The notes under the pieces: generated by a model
Seen by the model: only the letters and a program-made list of their open reading frames with translations
What the model was told of the DNA's origin: nothing
Databases searched by the model: none
Shown: positions 25,914-35,032 of the stretch, one piece after another
Layout of the letters: each line of letters opens with the position of its first letter
How positions within the stretch are numbered: the stretch's first letter is position 1
Assembly (NCBI RefSeq): GCF_003121985.1
Contig: NZ_QEWP01000005.1
Coordinates: forward strand, 62,001-126,000
Length of the DNA: 64,000 bases
Direction of reading: 5' to 3'
Origin: Marinilabilia rubra
GTDB lineage: Bacteria; Bacteroidota; Bacteroidia; Bacteroidales; Marinilabiliaceae
Position numbers and translations under genes: made by a program

Positions 25914-27572
25914 ATGAAAAACGAGAAAGTTCATTTAAGCAAATTAACTTTGCTAGCCCTTCTTTTTGCAACGATAAGCTGCCAAACAGATGCCCCCAAT
26001 CAAATGACTGAAATAAGCTTAAAAAGGAATTACTCCTTAAGTTCAGCAAGTCAGTGTGATTCACAAGAAGAGGAAATCGATTATACGGTTTTTAAGATGT
26101 ATTCTGATGGAAAAAGAATTGGTGATGTTATGCCATTCTTTGATGAATCAAATTCAAAGTTTTTGATTTATAACTTAAAAGATATATGGGATGATCCAAC
26201 TCACAAGAGACACCCTTGGTATGCATTTGAAACAAATGATTTTTACTCTTACAGTGAACCTCCAAATGAAATTGTATCCTGCTCCTCAAATGGTTGTGAT
26301 CAAGACTATGCATTAGGTACTGGATCAGTAATTAAAAAAGATGGTATTTACTATGCTTTTTATACGGGACACAATCCGAACTATCCTTCTGAATGTGTAA
26401 GCAAAAAAGAAGGAGTAATGTTGGCTACCTCAAGTAACTCAACTGCTGGTTTCACAAAATCAAATTCTTTCGAAACAATTTATCCTCCAATAAATCAAAA
26501 CTTTGATGAGCAAAACAACTTTAGAGATCCCTTTGTTTTTGAAGATGATGGTAAATACCATATGTTGATTAGCGCTAGAAAAAGGGTAAATGGAACCTTT
26601 AGGGGAGTAATTGCCCACTACAAATCAACAGACTTAATAGCATGGGATTACAATGGAATAATTTATGATGGTGGAAGCATCAATTATTTCATGATGGAAT
26701 GTCCTGAAATTTTCAAAGAGGGAGATTATTATTATCTAATTTTCTCAGATATCAATACCCGTAATGTATATTACCGGAAAAGTTCATCATTAGAAGGGCC
26801 TTGGGAATATCCTAATGGACCAGACAGGTTTGATGGTAATGGAATTTATGGGGCTAAAACAGCTTCAGATGGAATTGATCGATACATCTTTGGATGGACA
26901 GCAGTAAATTCTGAACACTCTGACGATGGGAACCCTATATGGGGTGGAAATTTAATAGTTCATAAATTATATCAAAAGGCAGATGGAGATTTAGCAGTAT
27001 GTATTCCTCATACTATAAAAAATCATTTGGAAGAGATTGATTTAACCATCAACAAGCAAAGTCAATGGGGCACTGTGGAGAAATTAGATGCTAACAATGA
27101 ATCCTACACTCTCATTAGCCAAGAAGATGCAGATATTGCCAACGTTCTGTATGATCCCATTTCTGCTGAAATATACAAAATAAATGCGACCGTTTCTTAC
27201 TCCGAATCTTCAAAAGACTTTGGTTTTTTTGTGGGAGCTTGCGACGGATTTGATGATGTAATTAGCTTAAGGTTTGTTCCTAATACAAACTGCTTTAGAC
27301 TTGATAAAGAAAAACGTACCATGATTACTGAAAACACAATTCCAGTAACTGATGTACCAATTTCTTTAGATCCAAACACAGAATATGATGTCCAGATTAT
27401 TGTAGAAAATTCAATTGTAACAGTTTACATTGACAACCACAAAACATTGAGCTGCCGAATATACAGAGCAACCAATAAAACATGGGGAATATTTGTGGAC
27501 AATAGCACTGCCACTTTTAAAAATATTGAAGTCACTTCAAAAAACGTAGAGGTGGCTACTTCAATACACTAA
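25914..27572 (+). CDS. Divergent GH32-like lipoprotein (putative fructan hydrolase or binder)
   Basis: A 552-aa exported lipoprotein (lipobox ATISC, Cys23). It reads as a GH32-type five-bladed propeller: the usual WMNDPNG nucleophile motif is replaced by RIGDVMPFFD (Asp71), then NNFRDPFVF (Asp205) and MMECPEIF (Glu262, the expected acid/base), followed by a beta-sandwich from about 365. It is a paralogue of the gene at 30535, with matching segments such as GTGSVIKKDGIYYAFYTGH. It should act on a fructan or related fructoside, or bind one. It is on the opposite strand from the main operon, has no close partner, and looks more AT-rich by eye than its neighbours, which may mean it was acquired separately. 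Confidence 0.8.
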   Translation: MKNEKVHLSKLTLLALLFATISCQTDAPNQMTEISLKRNYSLSSASQCDSQEEEIDYTVFKMYSDGKRIGDVMPFFDESNSKFLIYNLKDIWDDPTHKRHPWYAFETNDFYSYSEPPNEIVSCSSNGCDQDYALGTGSVIKKDGIYYAFYTGHNPNYPSECVSKKEGVMLATSSNSTAGFTKSNSFETIYPPINQNFDEQNNFRDPFVFEDDGKYHMLISARKRVNGTFRGVIAHYKSTDLIAWDYNGIIYDGGSINYFMMECPEIFKEGDYYYLIFSDINTRNVYYRKSSSLEGPWEYPNGPDRFDGNGIYGAKTASDGIDRYIFGWTAVNSEHSDDGNPIWGGNLIVHKLYQKADGDLAVCIPHTIKNHLEEIDLTINKQSQWGTVEKLDANNESYTLISQEDADIANVLYDPISAEIYKINATVSYSESSKDFGFFVGACDGFDDVISLRFVPNTNCFRLDKEKRTMITENTIPVTDVPISLDPNTEYDVQIIVENSIVTVYIDNHKTLSCRIYRATNKTWGIFVDNSTATFKNIEVTSKNVEVATSIH

Positions 27573-28098
27573 AGACATTTAATATCGGATAAAAAAATTC
27601 TCCATCTTTTTTACTCCTTATCCCTACCCATTTTTCTTCATTTCACTAACAAGTTAAAACCTAAAATCAGCATGGTTTAAACCAGAAAAGCAAAATATTT
27701 AGATAGCGTTGATCTTAAATTAAAATGAACTAATTCAATGAAAGACAGCATTTATATTTTTTTGTTATTGCCTTGTAAAACAACAATAATTTACTTTTCA
27801 TACTCATGCTTCACGGGTTGTACATCTTTGGGCTGTTGAAAAGAAGAAGCTGTCAGCTCAAACCCAAATTTCTAACTCAATAATACTTTGACTTAATCAA
27901 AAGCAGGCTTGACAAGAAACATATATCTATATACCTAACAGTTACACTCAAGCCAAAAATATAAATCAATACAATTTAAAGCCAGTCAAATTCAGCAAAA
28001 CTTATAAGAAGGTTTTTCCTTAAGGTTAAGAACGAGTCGCCGATTAATTTTTTAAAATTATATCATAGGGAGGAGAAGAAGTCTTTTTAATACTTCTT
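27573..28098. other. 526-bp AT-rich gap without recognised genes
   Basis: I see no coding region, tRNA, promoter or named repeat in this gap between two converging genes. An AGAAGAAGT..ACTTCTTCT hairpin at 28074-28100 overlaps the stop of the GH32 gene but lacks a T-run on the relevant strand. Confidence 0.5.
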
Positions 28099-29658
28099 CT
28101 ACCATACTCTTTCCAGTAAAGAAAGTTCACCTTCAATAATTTCAATCCTCCCGCCTTCAGTAAAGAATTCAATTTTTGAAAAATCTTGCGATGGAAAAAA
28201 ACGTTCAGTCATTGTAACCAAGCCATCAACTGCAAACATTTCAACAGAGGACTTATCGATAATCAAATGAAAATCTAATTTGGTTTGATTCAAGATGTAA
28301 GGGGCATAATTTATTTGAGAGAAATTATTCTCAGACGAGTCCCATCCGGCATTTCTGCGATCCACAAAAAACAGTTTATCAACATTATTATACCCAATGG
28401 CTAGTGATTCACCCTTGTCATTTAAGAGTCTCACCCCGAACTTTTCAGCAAAGTTCATGCTTGAATGATCTCTTACATCGAAGGTTAGTTTTAGCTCCAA
28501 AGGCAATTCCTGACGATCAACGACCTCCATTTCACCCTCCATTGCAAACCCTGCAATTTTCTGCGAATCTTTTCTCAGTTGGTCATACTCTGAAACAGGC
28601 TGTGATTTTAACAAATAATCGCCGTAACTATTGACGAGCTCCAATTCGCGAGGCAAGGTAAATGCCCCACGCCATCCATCTGTAGGGATTTGTTCTGCAT
28701 ATTGCCAGTTATTCATCCAGCCCATAAAAACTCTTCGCCCGTCATTTTCAGTAATCCCGGACCAGGTAACACCGGCGTAATTATCCTTACCATAATCCAC
28801 CCATTTTGTTTTAACATCTTCATCTTCTCCAACCGGATCAAAAGATTCACCATCAAAGTCTCCAACAAAATACTGGGTGCCGGAGCCTCCATTAGGAGCA
28901 CCTTCATTTACACTTACCAGAAGCACCCATTTCTTTTCATCGGTTTCTGAAACAGACACCGAAAATAAGTCAGGGCATTCCCAAACTCCTATGTGCGAAC
29001 CAACCCCAAGACCAAACTCACTTTCAAAATTCCACTTTAACATATTGGATGATGAATAAAACCTTATATGATCTCCTGCCGCCAGGCTCATTATCCATTT
29101 ATCGGTAGCTGCATGCCAGAATACTTTGGGATCACGAAAATCAATGAATCCAGGATTTTCAAGAACGGGATTATCTGAGTATTTTTCCCAGGAGCGCCCT
29201 TTGTCAAGACTGTAGGCAATTCCCGGGTTCTGAAACACCAATTCTCCTGCATCTGCTTTTTTCTGATTATGATATGTGAATATGGCAATCATCGGAGAAA
29301 CTCCTTCTCTTCCAAGCCCTGAAGTATTATTATGATCCACGACTGCACTTCCTGAGAAGATGTACCCTAAAGAGTCAGGTTTTAAAGCCACCGGTAGATG
29401 CTCCCAGTGAATAAGATCTTCACTTATGGCATGCCCCCAATGCATTGGGCCCCAAACTGTACTATCAGGATTGTATTGATAAAATAAATGATACTCTCCC
29501 TGGTAATAAACCAGTCCGTTAGGATCATTCATCCAGTTTTCCTTTGGAGAAAAATGAATTTGAGGTCGATGCTGTTTTTTATAAAGATCATCCTGTTTTA
29601 CATTACCACAGCCTGAGATTAAAGCCGCAAAGAAGAAAAGCAAAAAGTAATTTCTCAT
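28099..29658 (-). CDS. Glycoside hydrolase family 32 (levanase/inulinase-type beta-fructosidase)
   Basis: A 519-aa lipoprotein (lipobox LISGC, Cys17). All three GH32 catalytic signatures are intact: NWMNDPNG with nucleophile Asp45, DFRDPKVF with Asp176, and VWECPDLF with the acid/base Glu227. The C-terminal beta-sandwich starts near residue 345. It cuts beta-fructosyl bonds in levan, inulin or sucrose, retaining configuration. It is the last gene of the fructan operon, separated from the upstream gene by a hairpin, and is a close paralogue of the GH32 at 40660. I start at MRNYFLLFFF, which opens the signal peptide; one more Met precedes it. Endo or exo mode cannot be told. Confidence 0.95.
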   Translation of the reverse strand: MRNYFLLFFFAALISGCGNVKQDDLYKKQHRPQIHFSPKENWMNDPNGLVYYQGEYHLFYQYNPDSTVWGPMHWGHAISEDLIHWEHLPVALKPDSLGYIFSGSAVVDHNNTSGLGREGVSPMIAIFTYHNQKKADAGELVFQNPGIAYSLDKGRSWEKYSDNPVLENPGFIDFRDPKVFWHAATDKWIMSLAAGDHIRFYSSSNMLKWNFESEFGLGVGSHIGVWECPDLFSVSVSETDEKKWVLLVSVNEGAPNGGSGTQYFVGDFDGESFDPVGEDEDVKTKWVDYGKDNYAGVTWSGITENDGRRVFMGWMNNWQYAEQIPTDGWRGAFTLPRELELVNSYGDYLLKSQPVSEYDQLRKDSQKIAGFAMEGEMEVVDRQELPLELKLTFDVRDHSSMNFAEKFGVRLLNDKGESLAIGYNNVDKLFFVDRRNAGWDSSENNFSQINYAPYILNQTKLDFHLIIDKSSVEMFAVDGLVTMTERFFPSQDFSKIEFFTEGGRIEIIEGELSLLERVW

Positions 29659-29685
29659 CATTCCGATATTTATTATAAAATTAAA

Positions 29686-29723
29686 AGAGATTGCCGGATG
29701 ATAGCATAGCAATCTCTTTTTTT
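29686..29723 (-). terminator. Hairpin between two fructan-locus genes
   Basis: AGAGATTGC pairs with GCAATCTCT across a 14-nt loop. T-rich runs flank it on both strands, so it can stop transcripts coming from the right. Partial read-through into the GH32 gene, starting about 28 bp later, would set lower expression of that gene. Confidence 0.65.
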
Positions 29724-29737
29724 ATTATTTCGTGAAT

Positions 29738-30487
29738 TTAATGCCTGCTATTCACAACAATCTTTTCACTCTCCGTGGATCCATCAGAGTAGTGCTTAAC
29801 CTTAATGTAAACACCTGGTTTTAACACATCGTAAACATTATCTGAGGCCTGTATTCTGGAAATTACAAGGGTTCCCGTTATTGAAAATATTTGTGAATAT
29901 GCCAATCTTTTTAAAGTTGGCTTTTCAACAATTCCTGTAGCTAAAGAGGAATATGCAACCAATTCATCCCAATACATCCTGTGACCTGTAAAATCAGGAT
30001 CCTCTTTTGTATCATCAATATGTGGAGCAACAAGAATTGTAGTAATATCACCGGTAAGAGCTGTCGTTTCGGAGATGACAAACTCCAATTCAACCCAGGA
30101 ACCAGCCGAAGCACCAGAATAAAGAGCTTGCAAAAATTCTTTATTACCACTTCCATCCTGAATTTCAAGCTGAACATTCCCTTCAGCCTCTTTTAAAACC
30201 ATAAGAGTAAACCTCTCAACATCCTGAGAAGCCAAGTTTAATCCTCCTAATCCACCACCGGTCCATGCGTCATCTCCGGGGTTTCTCCAAATGGTAGCCA
30301 CTTTGTCTGTGGAATTAACAGCATCCATAACAGGATTATCCCAGTGATTGCCAACCTCACTTGCAGAGCCAACAGGCCACCAGTCCGGTGCCACATTTTC
30401 TCCATTATAGACCACAGTTTCCTGAGCATTAGCTGACAGAAAAACATAAAACAAACAAAAACTTAATAAAAAGTAAAATTTTCTCAT
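29738..30487 (-). CDS. Small secreted protein: carbohydrate-binding-like module plus T9SS-type tail
   Basis: A 249-aa exported protein (signal ending LSANAQ). Residues 24 to about 185 form a beta-rich module beginning VVYNGENVAPDWWPVGSA and including AWTGGGLGGLNL and HRMYWDELVA. The same module ends the SGBP-like lipoprotein at 32147, so it is a mobile domain, probably sugar-binding. The last ~65 residues (LVISRIQASDNVYDVLKPGVY.., then SESEKIVV-like end) resemble a type IX secretion sorting domain. It should thus reach the cell surface or medium and help hold fructan. It lacks catalytic motifs. Family not recognised beyond this. Confidence 0.75.
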   Translation of the reverse strand: MRKFYFLLSFCLFYVFLSANAQETVVYNGENVAPDWWPVGSASEVGNHWDNPVMDAVNSTDKVATIWRNPGDDAWTGGGLGGLNLASQDVERFTLMVLKEAEGNVQLEIQDGSGNKEFLQALYSGASAGSWVELEFVISETTALTGDITTILVAPHIDDTKEDPDFTGHRMYWDELVAYSSLATGIVEKPTLKRLAYSQIFSITGTLVISRIQASDNVYDVLKPGVYIKVKHYSDGSTESEKIVVNSRH

Positions 30488-30534
30488 AACTAAAAAATTT
30501 ATTTAACAAAAAAACTTCAAAAGCCAGGCTAGGT

Positions 30535-32079
30535 CTAATTCAAATCAGAAACCTTTACCTCAAAATCATCAAAAACGACATTTCCGGTATCCGAAAACAG
30601 CATCCAGGGATTTTGAGTCATTTTATAAATACGGTTGGTAAAAGCCTTTTTACCATCGAGATAAGTAACACAAACAGATCCTTCAATAAGTATCTTAATA
30701 TTTAATTCTGTATTAGGGGTTACGTCAACCGGAAGTGCATTAATCACCTCATAAGAAGTGTTATCACTATTCCAATCAGACAAATAAGCCAATTTCAAAA
30801 GCTTCTCATTAACATCAATATGTAAGGCATAAACGGACTCCAGCCCAGTGGTTGCGCCAAAAACAAAACCAAAGTTTTGAGCATCTTCATCAAATGTCAC
30901 ATTGGTCTCAATTTTATGGGGCTTTAAAATCCGACTTAACCAAGCAGTCTGGCGTTTCTCACTGGCATCTAATTCAAATCCGTTTTCTGTTTCCAAAGTT
31001 CCCTCTGTCTGCTCAATCACTCCCCAGGCAGCCATTTGAGAAAACTCTGTATCCAGGGCGGCAGGCATGGCTGTTTTAAGTGCTCCTGTTTCGTCTGCTG
31101 CCAGATTGTGAACCACTAATGAGCCGCCCCAATTGTAATCATTCGAGTCTTCATCATTAATCCGTGTAGGGCACCATCCAAACAAAAGCCTTTCCTGACC
31201 ATCACTTGCCGATTTAGCGGCATAATAAGCTGAGCCGTCCAACAAATCATCCTGAGGTTTTTCCCATTGACCAAATAAACTTTCTGAGGTCAAATAATGA
31301 ACTTTCCGGTCATTGATATTAGAATAAATGAAGTACCATTTTCCTCTCATTTCAAAAATATCCACACACTCAATCATAAATACAGAATCATCTGAATAGA
31401 ATGGGAGCTCCAGTTCCCAGTTGATTAGATCTGTAGAGACATATTTTGCCAACGTAGCTTTATTATTGAGCCGGGTACTAACAAGCATAATGTATTCCCC
31501 ACTACTTTCATCCTTTATCAAATAGGGATCCCTAAATTCATTTTGGTCGTAGCCCGGATCAGCAAAAAGCATAAAATCCTGATTCTTATTCCAGTTTTGC
31601 AGATCGGTTGAAGTCGCCATCATAACAGCTTCACGGGGTTGATCAGGAGCATGGTTCCATTTATGTCCTGTATAAAAAGCATAATAAATACCATCCTTCT
31701 TAATTACACTACCGGTTCCAATAGCTATGTCCTGCTCATCAGTTTCGCCACAAGGAATAGCTACTCCTTTATAATCATAAGAACTTGCATCATTTGTTTC
31801 AACCAGGTGCCATGGGTGAAACTGATCTGAAGCCGGCCGCTCATCCTGAAGGTAAAACACATGGTATGTCCCATTTTCATAAAAAGGCATAGGATCTCCC
31901 ACCCATGTATTCTGAGGTCTGAAAAAATACTCATATCCTCCAACTTCCTGCGGGAAACGACGCTGAGTTGATAAATCCACATCCGGATCTTCCTTGATAT
32001 TCTCCGAATTGTTTTCATCGTCACAGGAAGCAGCCATACCAACTATTCCCAATAACATTAAAATAAAAATATACCTCAT
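30535..32079 (-). CDS. Divergent GH32-like lipoprotein in the fructan operon
   Basis: A 514-aa lipoprotein (GMAASC, Cys19). The start is the ATG giving MRYIFILMLLGIVG; a longer frame overlaps the preceding gene. The propeller motifs are TWVGDPMPFY (Asp62 in place of the WMNDPNG Asp), NEFRDPYLI (Asp184) and FMIECVDIF (Glu237), then a beta-sandwich from about 365. The three acidic residues of GH32 are kept but the first motif is reshaped, so it may cleave a different fructan linkage. Paralogue of the gene at 25914. It lies 67 bp after the SGBP-like gene and 47 bp before the small module protein, in the middle of the operon, which supports a surface role next to SusCD. Confidence 0.85.
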   Translation of the reverse strand: MRYIFILMLLGIVGMAASCDDENNSENIKEDPDVDLSTQRRFPQEVGGYEYFFRPQNTWVGDPMPFYENGTYHVFYLQDERPASDQFHPWHLVETNDASSYDYKGVAIPCGETDEQDIAIGTGSVIKKDGIYYAFYTGHKWNHAPDQPREAVMMATSTDLQNWNKNQDFMLFADPGYDQNEFRDPYLIKDESSGEYIMLVSTRLNNKATLAKYVSTDLINWELELPFYSDDSVFMIECVDIFEMRGKWYFIYSNINDRKVHYLTSESLFGQWEKPQDDLLDGSAYYAAKSASDGQERLLFGWCPTRINDEDSNDYNWGGSLVVHNLAADETGALKTAMPAALDTEFSQMAAWGVIEQTEGTLETENGFELDASEKRQTAWLSRILKPHKIETNVTFDEDAQNFGFVFGATTGLESVYALHIDVNEKLLKLAYLSDWNSDNTSYEVINALPVDVTPNTELNIKILIEGSVCVTYLDGKKAFTNRIYKMTQNPWMLFSDTGNVVFDDFEVKVSDLN

Positions 32080-32146
32080 CTCAAAACTAATTTGGAGCGA
32101 ACAGAAGCATCTGCCCCTGTTCGCCCGTTTATTCAATCCTATTACC

Positions 32147-33256
32147 CTATTCACCTGCAGGAAGAGCAACCAACTGATCCCAATACATTCGGTGACCGAA
32201 AAAGTCAGGATCATTCTTTGTATCATCTATCTGTGGAGCAACTAGAATGGTCGTTATTTTTGTCAGACCATGACCTTCCGGCAAAGTAAACTCAAGCTGT
32301 TGCCATTTTCCAACATTCTCAGCAGTATAATTTACTTTTAAGTATTGATTACCGGCACCTTCTCCCTGTATTTCCATCTGAACATCTCCGGCCACTTCTT
32401 TCAGTACCATTAACGAAAAGCGTACATATTTGGAAGGATCAACATCCAGACCTCCCAAACCTCCTCCGGTCCAGGGATCATCCTGAGGGTTCCTCCAAAT
32501 AGAGGCACAATAGGAAGTGGCATTAATTCCATCTACCTGAGGATTTTCAAACTTGCTGGCAATGTCTCCGGCAGAGCCAACTGTCCACCATGAAGGCACA
32601 ACATCTTCCCCGTTATAGATCACCAGGTCAGGAATAACTTCCTCACCTTCCTCAACTGTTACAGAATACTCAAAAGTTTCTTCCATAAAAGTTAAGGTAT
32701 AAATAACCGTAGAAGAAAAATCCAGAGACTCACCTGCTGCCGGTGAAATCACAGCACCATCGGTATACTCAAGATCAGGTTCTAATTGCGTAAGATCTGT
32801 TCCAAATGGAACTGTTAGATTTATGGTTCGGGCTTCATGGTCTATAACACCCTGCCGCTCACCAATGGTAAACGAGGTGATTTTAGCATTAATAGACTGA
32901 ACTGTTACGTTGTACTCACTAAACAAATTCCCGTTTTCCACCCGGAAAACCACAGGACTTTGTTCCGAAGAACTAAAGTCTGTTGTTTCTCCTGCAGAAG
33001 GAGTTATTGTAGCCCCTTCCGCAATTTCCACCTGTGGAGACAATGCATTCACTTCTGTATCCTTGGGAAGATAGACACTTATGGAGTTTTCATCCTGGTT
33101 GATTTCACCTTCAACGCCATCAACAGTAAAACTCTTAATCTGAACATCTGTATCAAGCTCCAGTCCGCCATTTCCCCATTCACTTTCTTCGCAGGAATTA
33201 AGTAAAACACCTGCAAAAAGAAAGGCTGTGAGTTTCAATAAAACATTATATCTCAT
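32147..33256 (-). CDS. Surface glycan-binding lipoprotein (SusE/F position)
   Basis: A 369-aa lipoprotein (LLNSC, Cys22). Two Ig-like repeats of the DUF5018 type follow, about 38-118 (IKSFTVDGVEGEINQDENSI) and 123-205 (ITSFTIGERQGVIDHEARTI). The C-terminal module (about 210-366) starts VIYNGEDVVPSWWTVGSA and is shared with the protein at 29738. Proteins in this place after susD usually sit on the outer surface and bind the target glycan. Here the module would hold the fructan and the Ig-like domains act as a spacer. No enzyme motifs are seen. It starts 26 bp after the susD stop. Confidence 0.85.
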   Translation of the reverse strand: MRYNVLLKLTAFLFAGVLLNSCEESEWGNGGLELDTDVQIKSFTVDGVEGEINQDENSISVYLPKDTEVNALSPQVEIAEGATITPSAGETTDFSSSEQSPVVFRVENGNLFSEYNVTVQSINAKITSFTIGERQGVIDHEARTINLTVPFGTDLTQLEPDLEYTDGAVISPAAGESLDFSSTVIYTLTFMEETFEYSVTVEEGEEVIPDLVIYNGEDVVPSWWTVGSAGDIASKFENPQVDGINATSYCASIWRNPQDDPWTGGGLGGLDVDPSKYVRFSLMVLKEVAGDVQMEIQGEGAGNQYLKVNYTAENVGKWQQLEFTLPEGHGLTKITTILVAPQIDDTKNDPDFFGHRMYWDQLVALPAGE

Positions 33257-33282
33257 GATTTTTTAATATTAAGTTTAACGTA

Positions 33283-35019
33283 TTACCATCCGGGATTCTG
33301 CTCATACAATCCTCGACTAAAATCAATTTGTTGCTGAGGAATAGGGAAATATTCATGTTTCCCGGCAGTAAATTGTCCGTCTTTCAAATACTCACGTTTG
33401 GCAGACTCTTCTGCGAAGTACTCATTAATGTATTCAGCAGCAATTCCCCAGCGAACGAGGTCAAAGAATCTAATGCCCTCCATGGCAAACTCAAGACGAC
33501 GCTCCCAACGCAAAGCCTTTCTGGCAAAATCCTGATCCCATGTACAGTTAACACCGGGTTCATATTCAGCCATACTGTAATTCGAAGTAGGGTTGCCATC
33601 ACTGTTAACCAACAATCCGGTGCTATTAGCTGCGCGATTTCGGAGGGAGTTGATAATTGGCAGTGCTTCATTCTGACGCCCCAACTCAATCAAAGCCTCT
33701 GCTTTCCAAAGCAATACATCAGCATATCGAATAATATCAGTATTTTTTGAACTGGCCATAAATGGAGGTACTTTAGAAAAGCAGGCACATTCGTAATGCT
33801 GATTCTCTTTCAATGAAGAGAACGTACCATAGATTTGGGTTGCCCTGGCCCAACTCTCTTCATACACAAAGTCAGGATCATATTTCCAGGGGTGACCTGG
33901 AATAGCCACTGTGTGGTCTAACCGGGCATCAAAGGTGTTATTTTGAAAGTCGTCTCCCTGAAGGACATCGAAATCATTGAATGAATCATACATAGGCAAT
34001 CCATCCTCACTGGTTTTGAAGGAATTTACAAGATTTTGAGAAGGAATATGAAACCAGCAGCATCCATACTCGGGGTTCATGGGGTAGTTTAGCATATTAC
34101 CCCAGTCAAGACGCCCTTTAGGTGTTCCATCGTCAATACTTCTTTGAATGGCCCAAACTGACTCCGTTGATCCATCATCGTAATTCCATAAGAAGTTGTA
34201 AGCAAAATCCGGGAATAACTCATACTGACCTGAGGCAATAACTTCATCAACCAGACCCACAACTTCCTGCAATAATGACTGATTTATACTTGTAACATTA
34301 TTATCTGCGTCCTGTTCGTAAGCTTTATAAAGCTTTGCTTTAGCCAGGTAAGCAGCAGCAGCATATTTATTGGGACGCCCGGCGTCCTCCTGGTTTTCGG
34401 GAAGATTATTCATTGCAAACTGAAACTCTCCGGCTATTTTACTCCAAAGCTCCTGATCAGTAAATTCCCGATTTGAGACCTGTTTAAACTCATCTCCTTC
34501 GATTGTTTCATCAATCCATGGAATGTGCTTAAACATGGTTTTAAGAATAAAAAAATGATGAGCTCTCAAAAACCTCAATTCGGCCTGACGATGCAATTTC
34601 TCAGGATATTTTTCTTCTGAAATCTGGTTCACAATCCTTAAAGCTTCATTGGCTCTCGAAACACCTACATAAAGTCTAAACCATTTTTGATCGACTAAAG
34701 GATTATCAGTTGTATTGAAAGAGAATAACTCAAGAAAATTAAATTCCCAAATATCTCCGGTACCGCCTCCACCTTTATAGGCATCACCACTGGTAATATC
34801 GGCGTATGGCCATAAGGAATTTGGCGCTGTATAGTGATCGTTGCCAAGCTCGGCATAAGCAGCAATCACCATTTTATCAGCATTCTCCGGAGTTATCAAC
34901 TGGCCCTGACTCACTGTTCCTTTAGGGGTAATTTCCAGGAACGATTCTTTACAGGCCCCCATCAGCAATGCAATAAGCAAAACTGAACCAATCAATATAT
35001 TATACTTAAATACTTTCAT
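33283..35019 (-). CDS. SusD/RagB-family outer-membrane glycan-binding lipoprotein
   Basis: A 578-aa lipoprotein (LLMGAC, Cys23). The mature start ESFLEITPKGTVSQ is the SusD N-terminal signature, and helical TPR-like repeats follow, with RAHHFFILKTMF near residue 150. The late LRWERRLEFAMEGIRFFDLVRWG segment and C-terminal HEYFPIPQQQIDFSRGLYEQNPGW end match the SusD_RagB domain. It forms the lid over the SusC pore and captures oligosaccharides. It starts 13 bp after susC. With GH32, fructokinase and a fructose-sensor-like regulator around, fructan oligosaccharides are the likely ligand. Confidence 0.95.
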   Translation of the reverse strand: MKVFKYNILIGSVLLIALLMGACKESFLEITPKGTVSQGQLITPENADKMVIAAYAELGNDHYTAPNSLWPYADITSGDAYKGGGGTGDIWEFNFLELFSFNTTDNPLVDQKWFRLYVGVSRANEALRIVNQISEEKYPEKLHRQAELRFLRAHHFFILKTMFKHIPWIDETIEGDEFKQVSNREFTDQELWSKIAGEFQFAMNNLPENQEDAGRPNKYAAAAYLAKAKLYKAYEQDADNNVTSINQSLLQEVVGLVDEVIASGQYELFPDFAYNFLWNYDDGSTESVWAIQRSIDDGTPKGRLDWGNMLNYPMNPEYGCCWFHIPSQNLVNSFKTSEDGLPMYDSFNDFDVLQGDDFQNNTFDARLDHTVAIPGHPWKYDPDFVYEESWARATQIYGTFSSLKENQHYECACFSKVPPFMASSKNTDIIRYADVLLWKAEALIELGRQNEALPIINSLRNRAANSTGLLVNSDGNPTSNYSMAEYEPGVNCTWDQDFARKALRWERRLEFAMEGIRFFDLVRWGIAAEYINEYFAEESAKREYLKDGQFTAGKHEYFPIPQQQIDFSRGLYEQNPGW

Positions 35020-35032
35020 AATTCCAAATTGT

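Noticed and set aside
24782-27572. An ABC sugar-import operon
   Set aside because: Only the binding protein is present; the next gene is a GH32-like protein and no permease or ATPase exists in the window.
28074-28100. Hairpin at the end of the GH32 gene as a terminator
   Set aside because: The minus strand shows no T-run after the stem and the arms overlap the stop codon.
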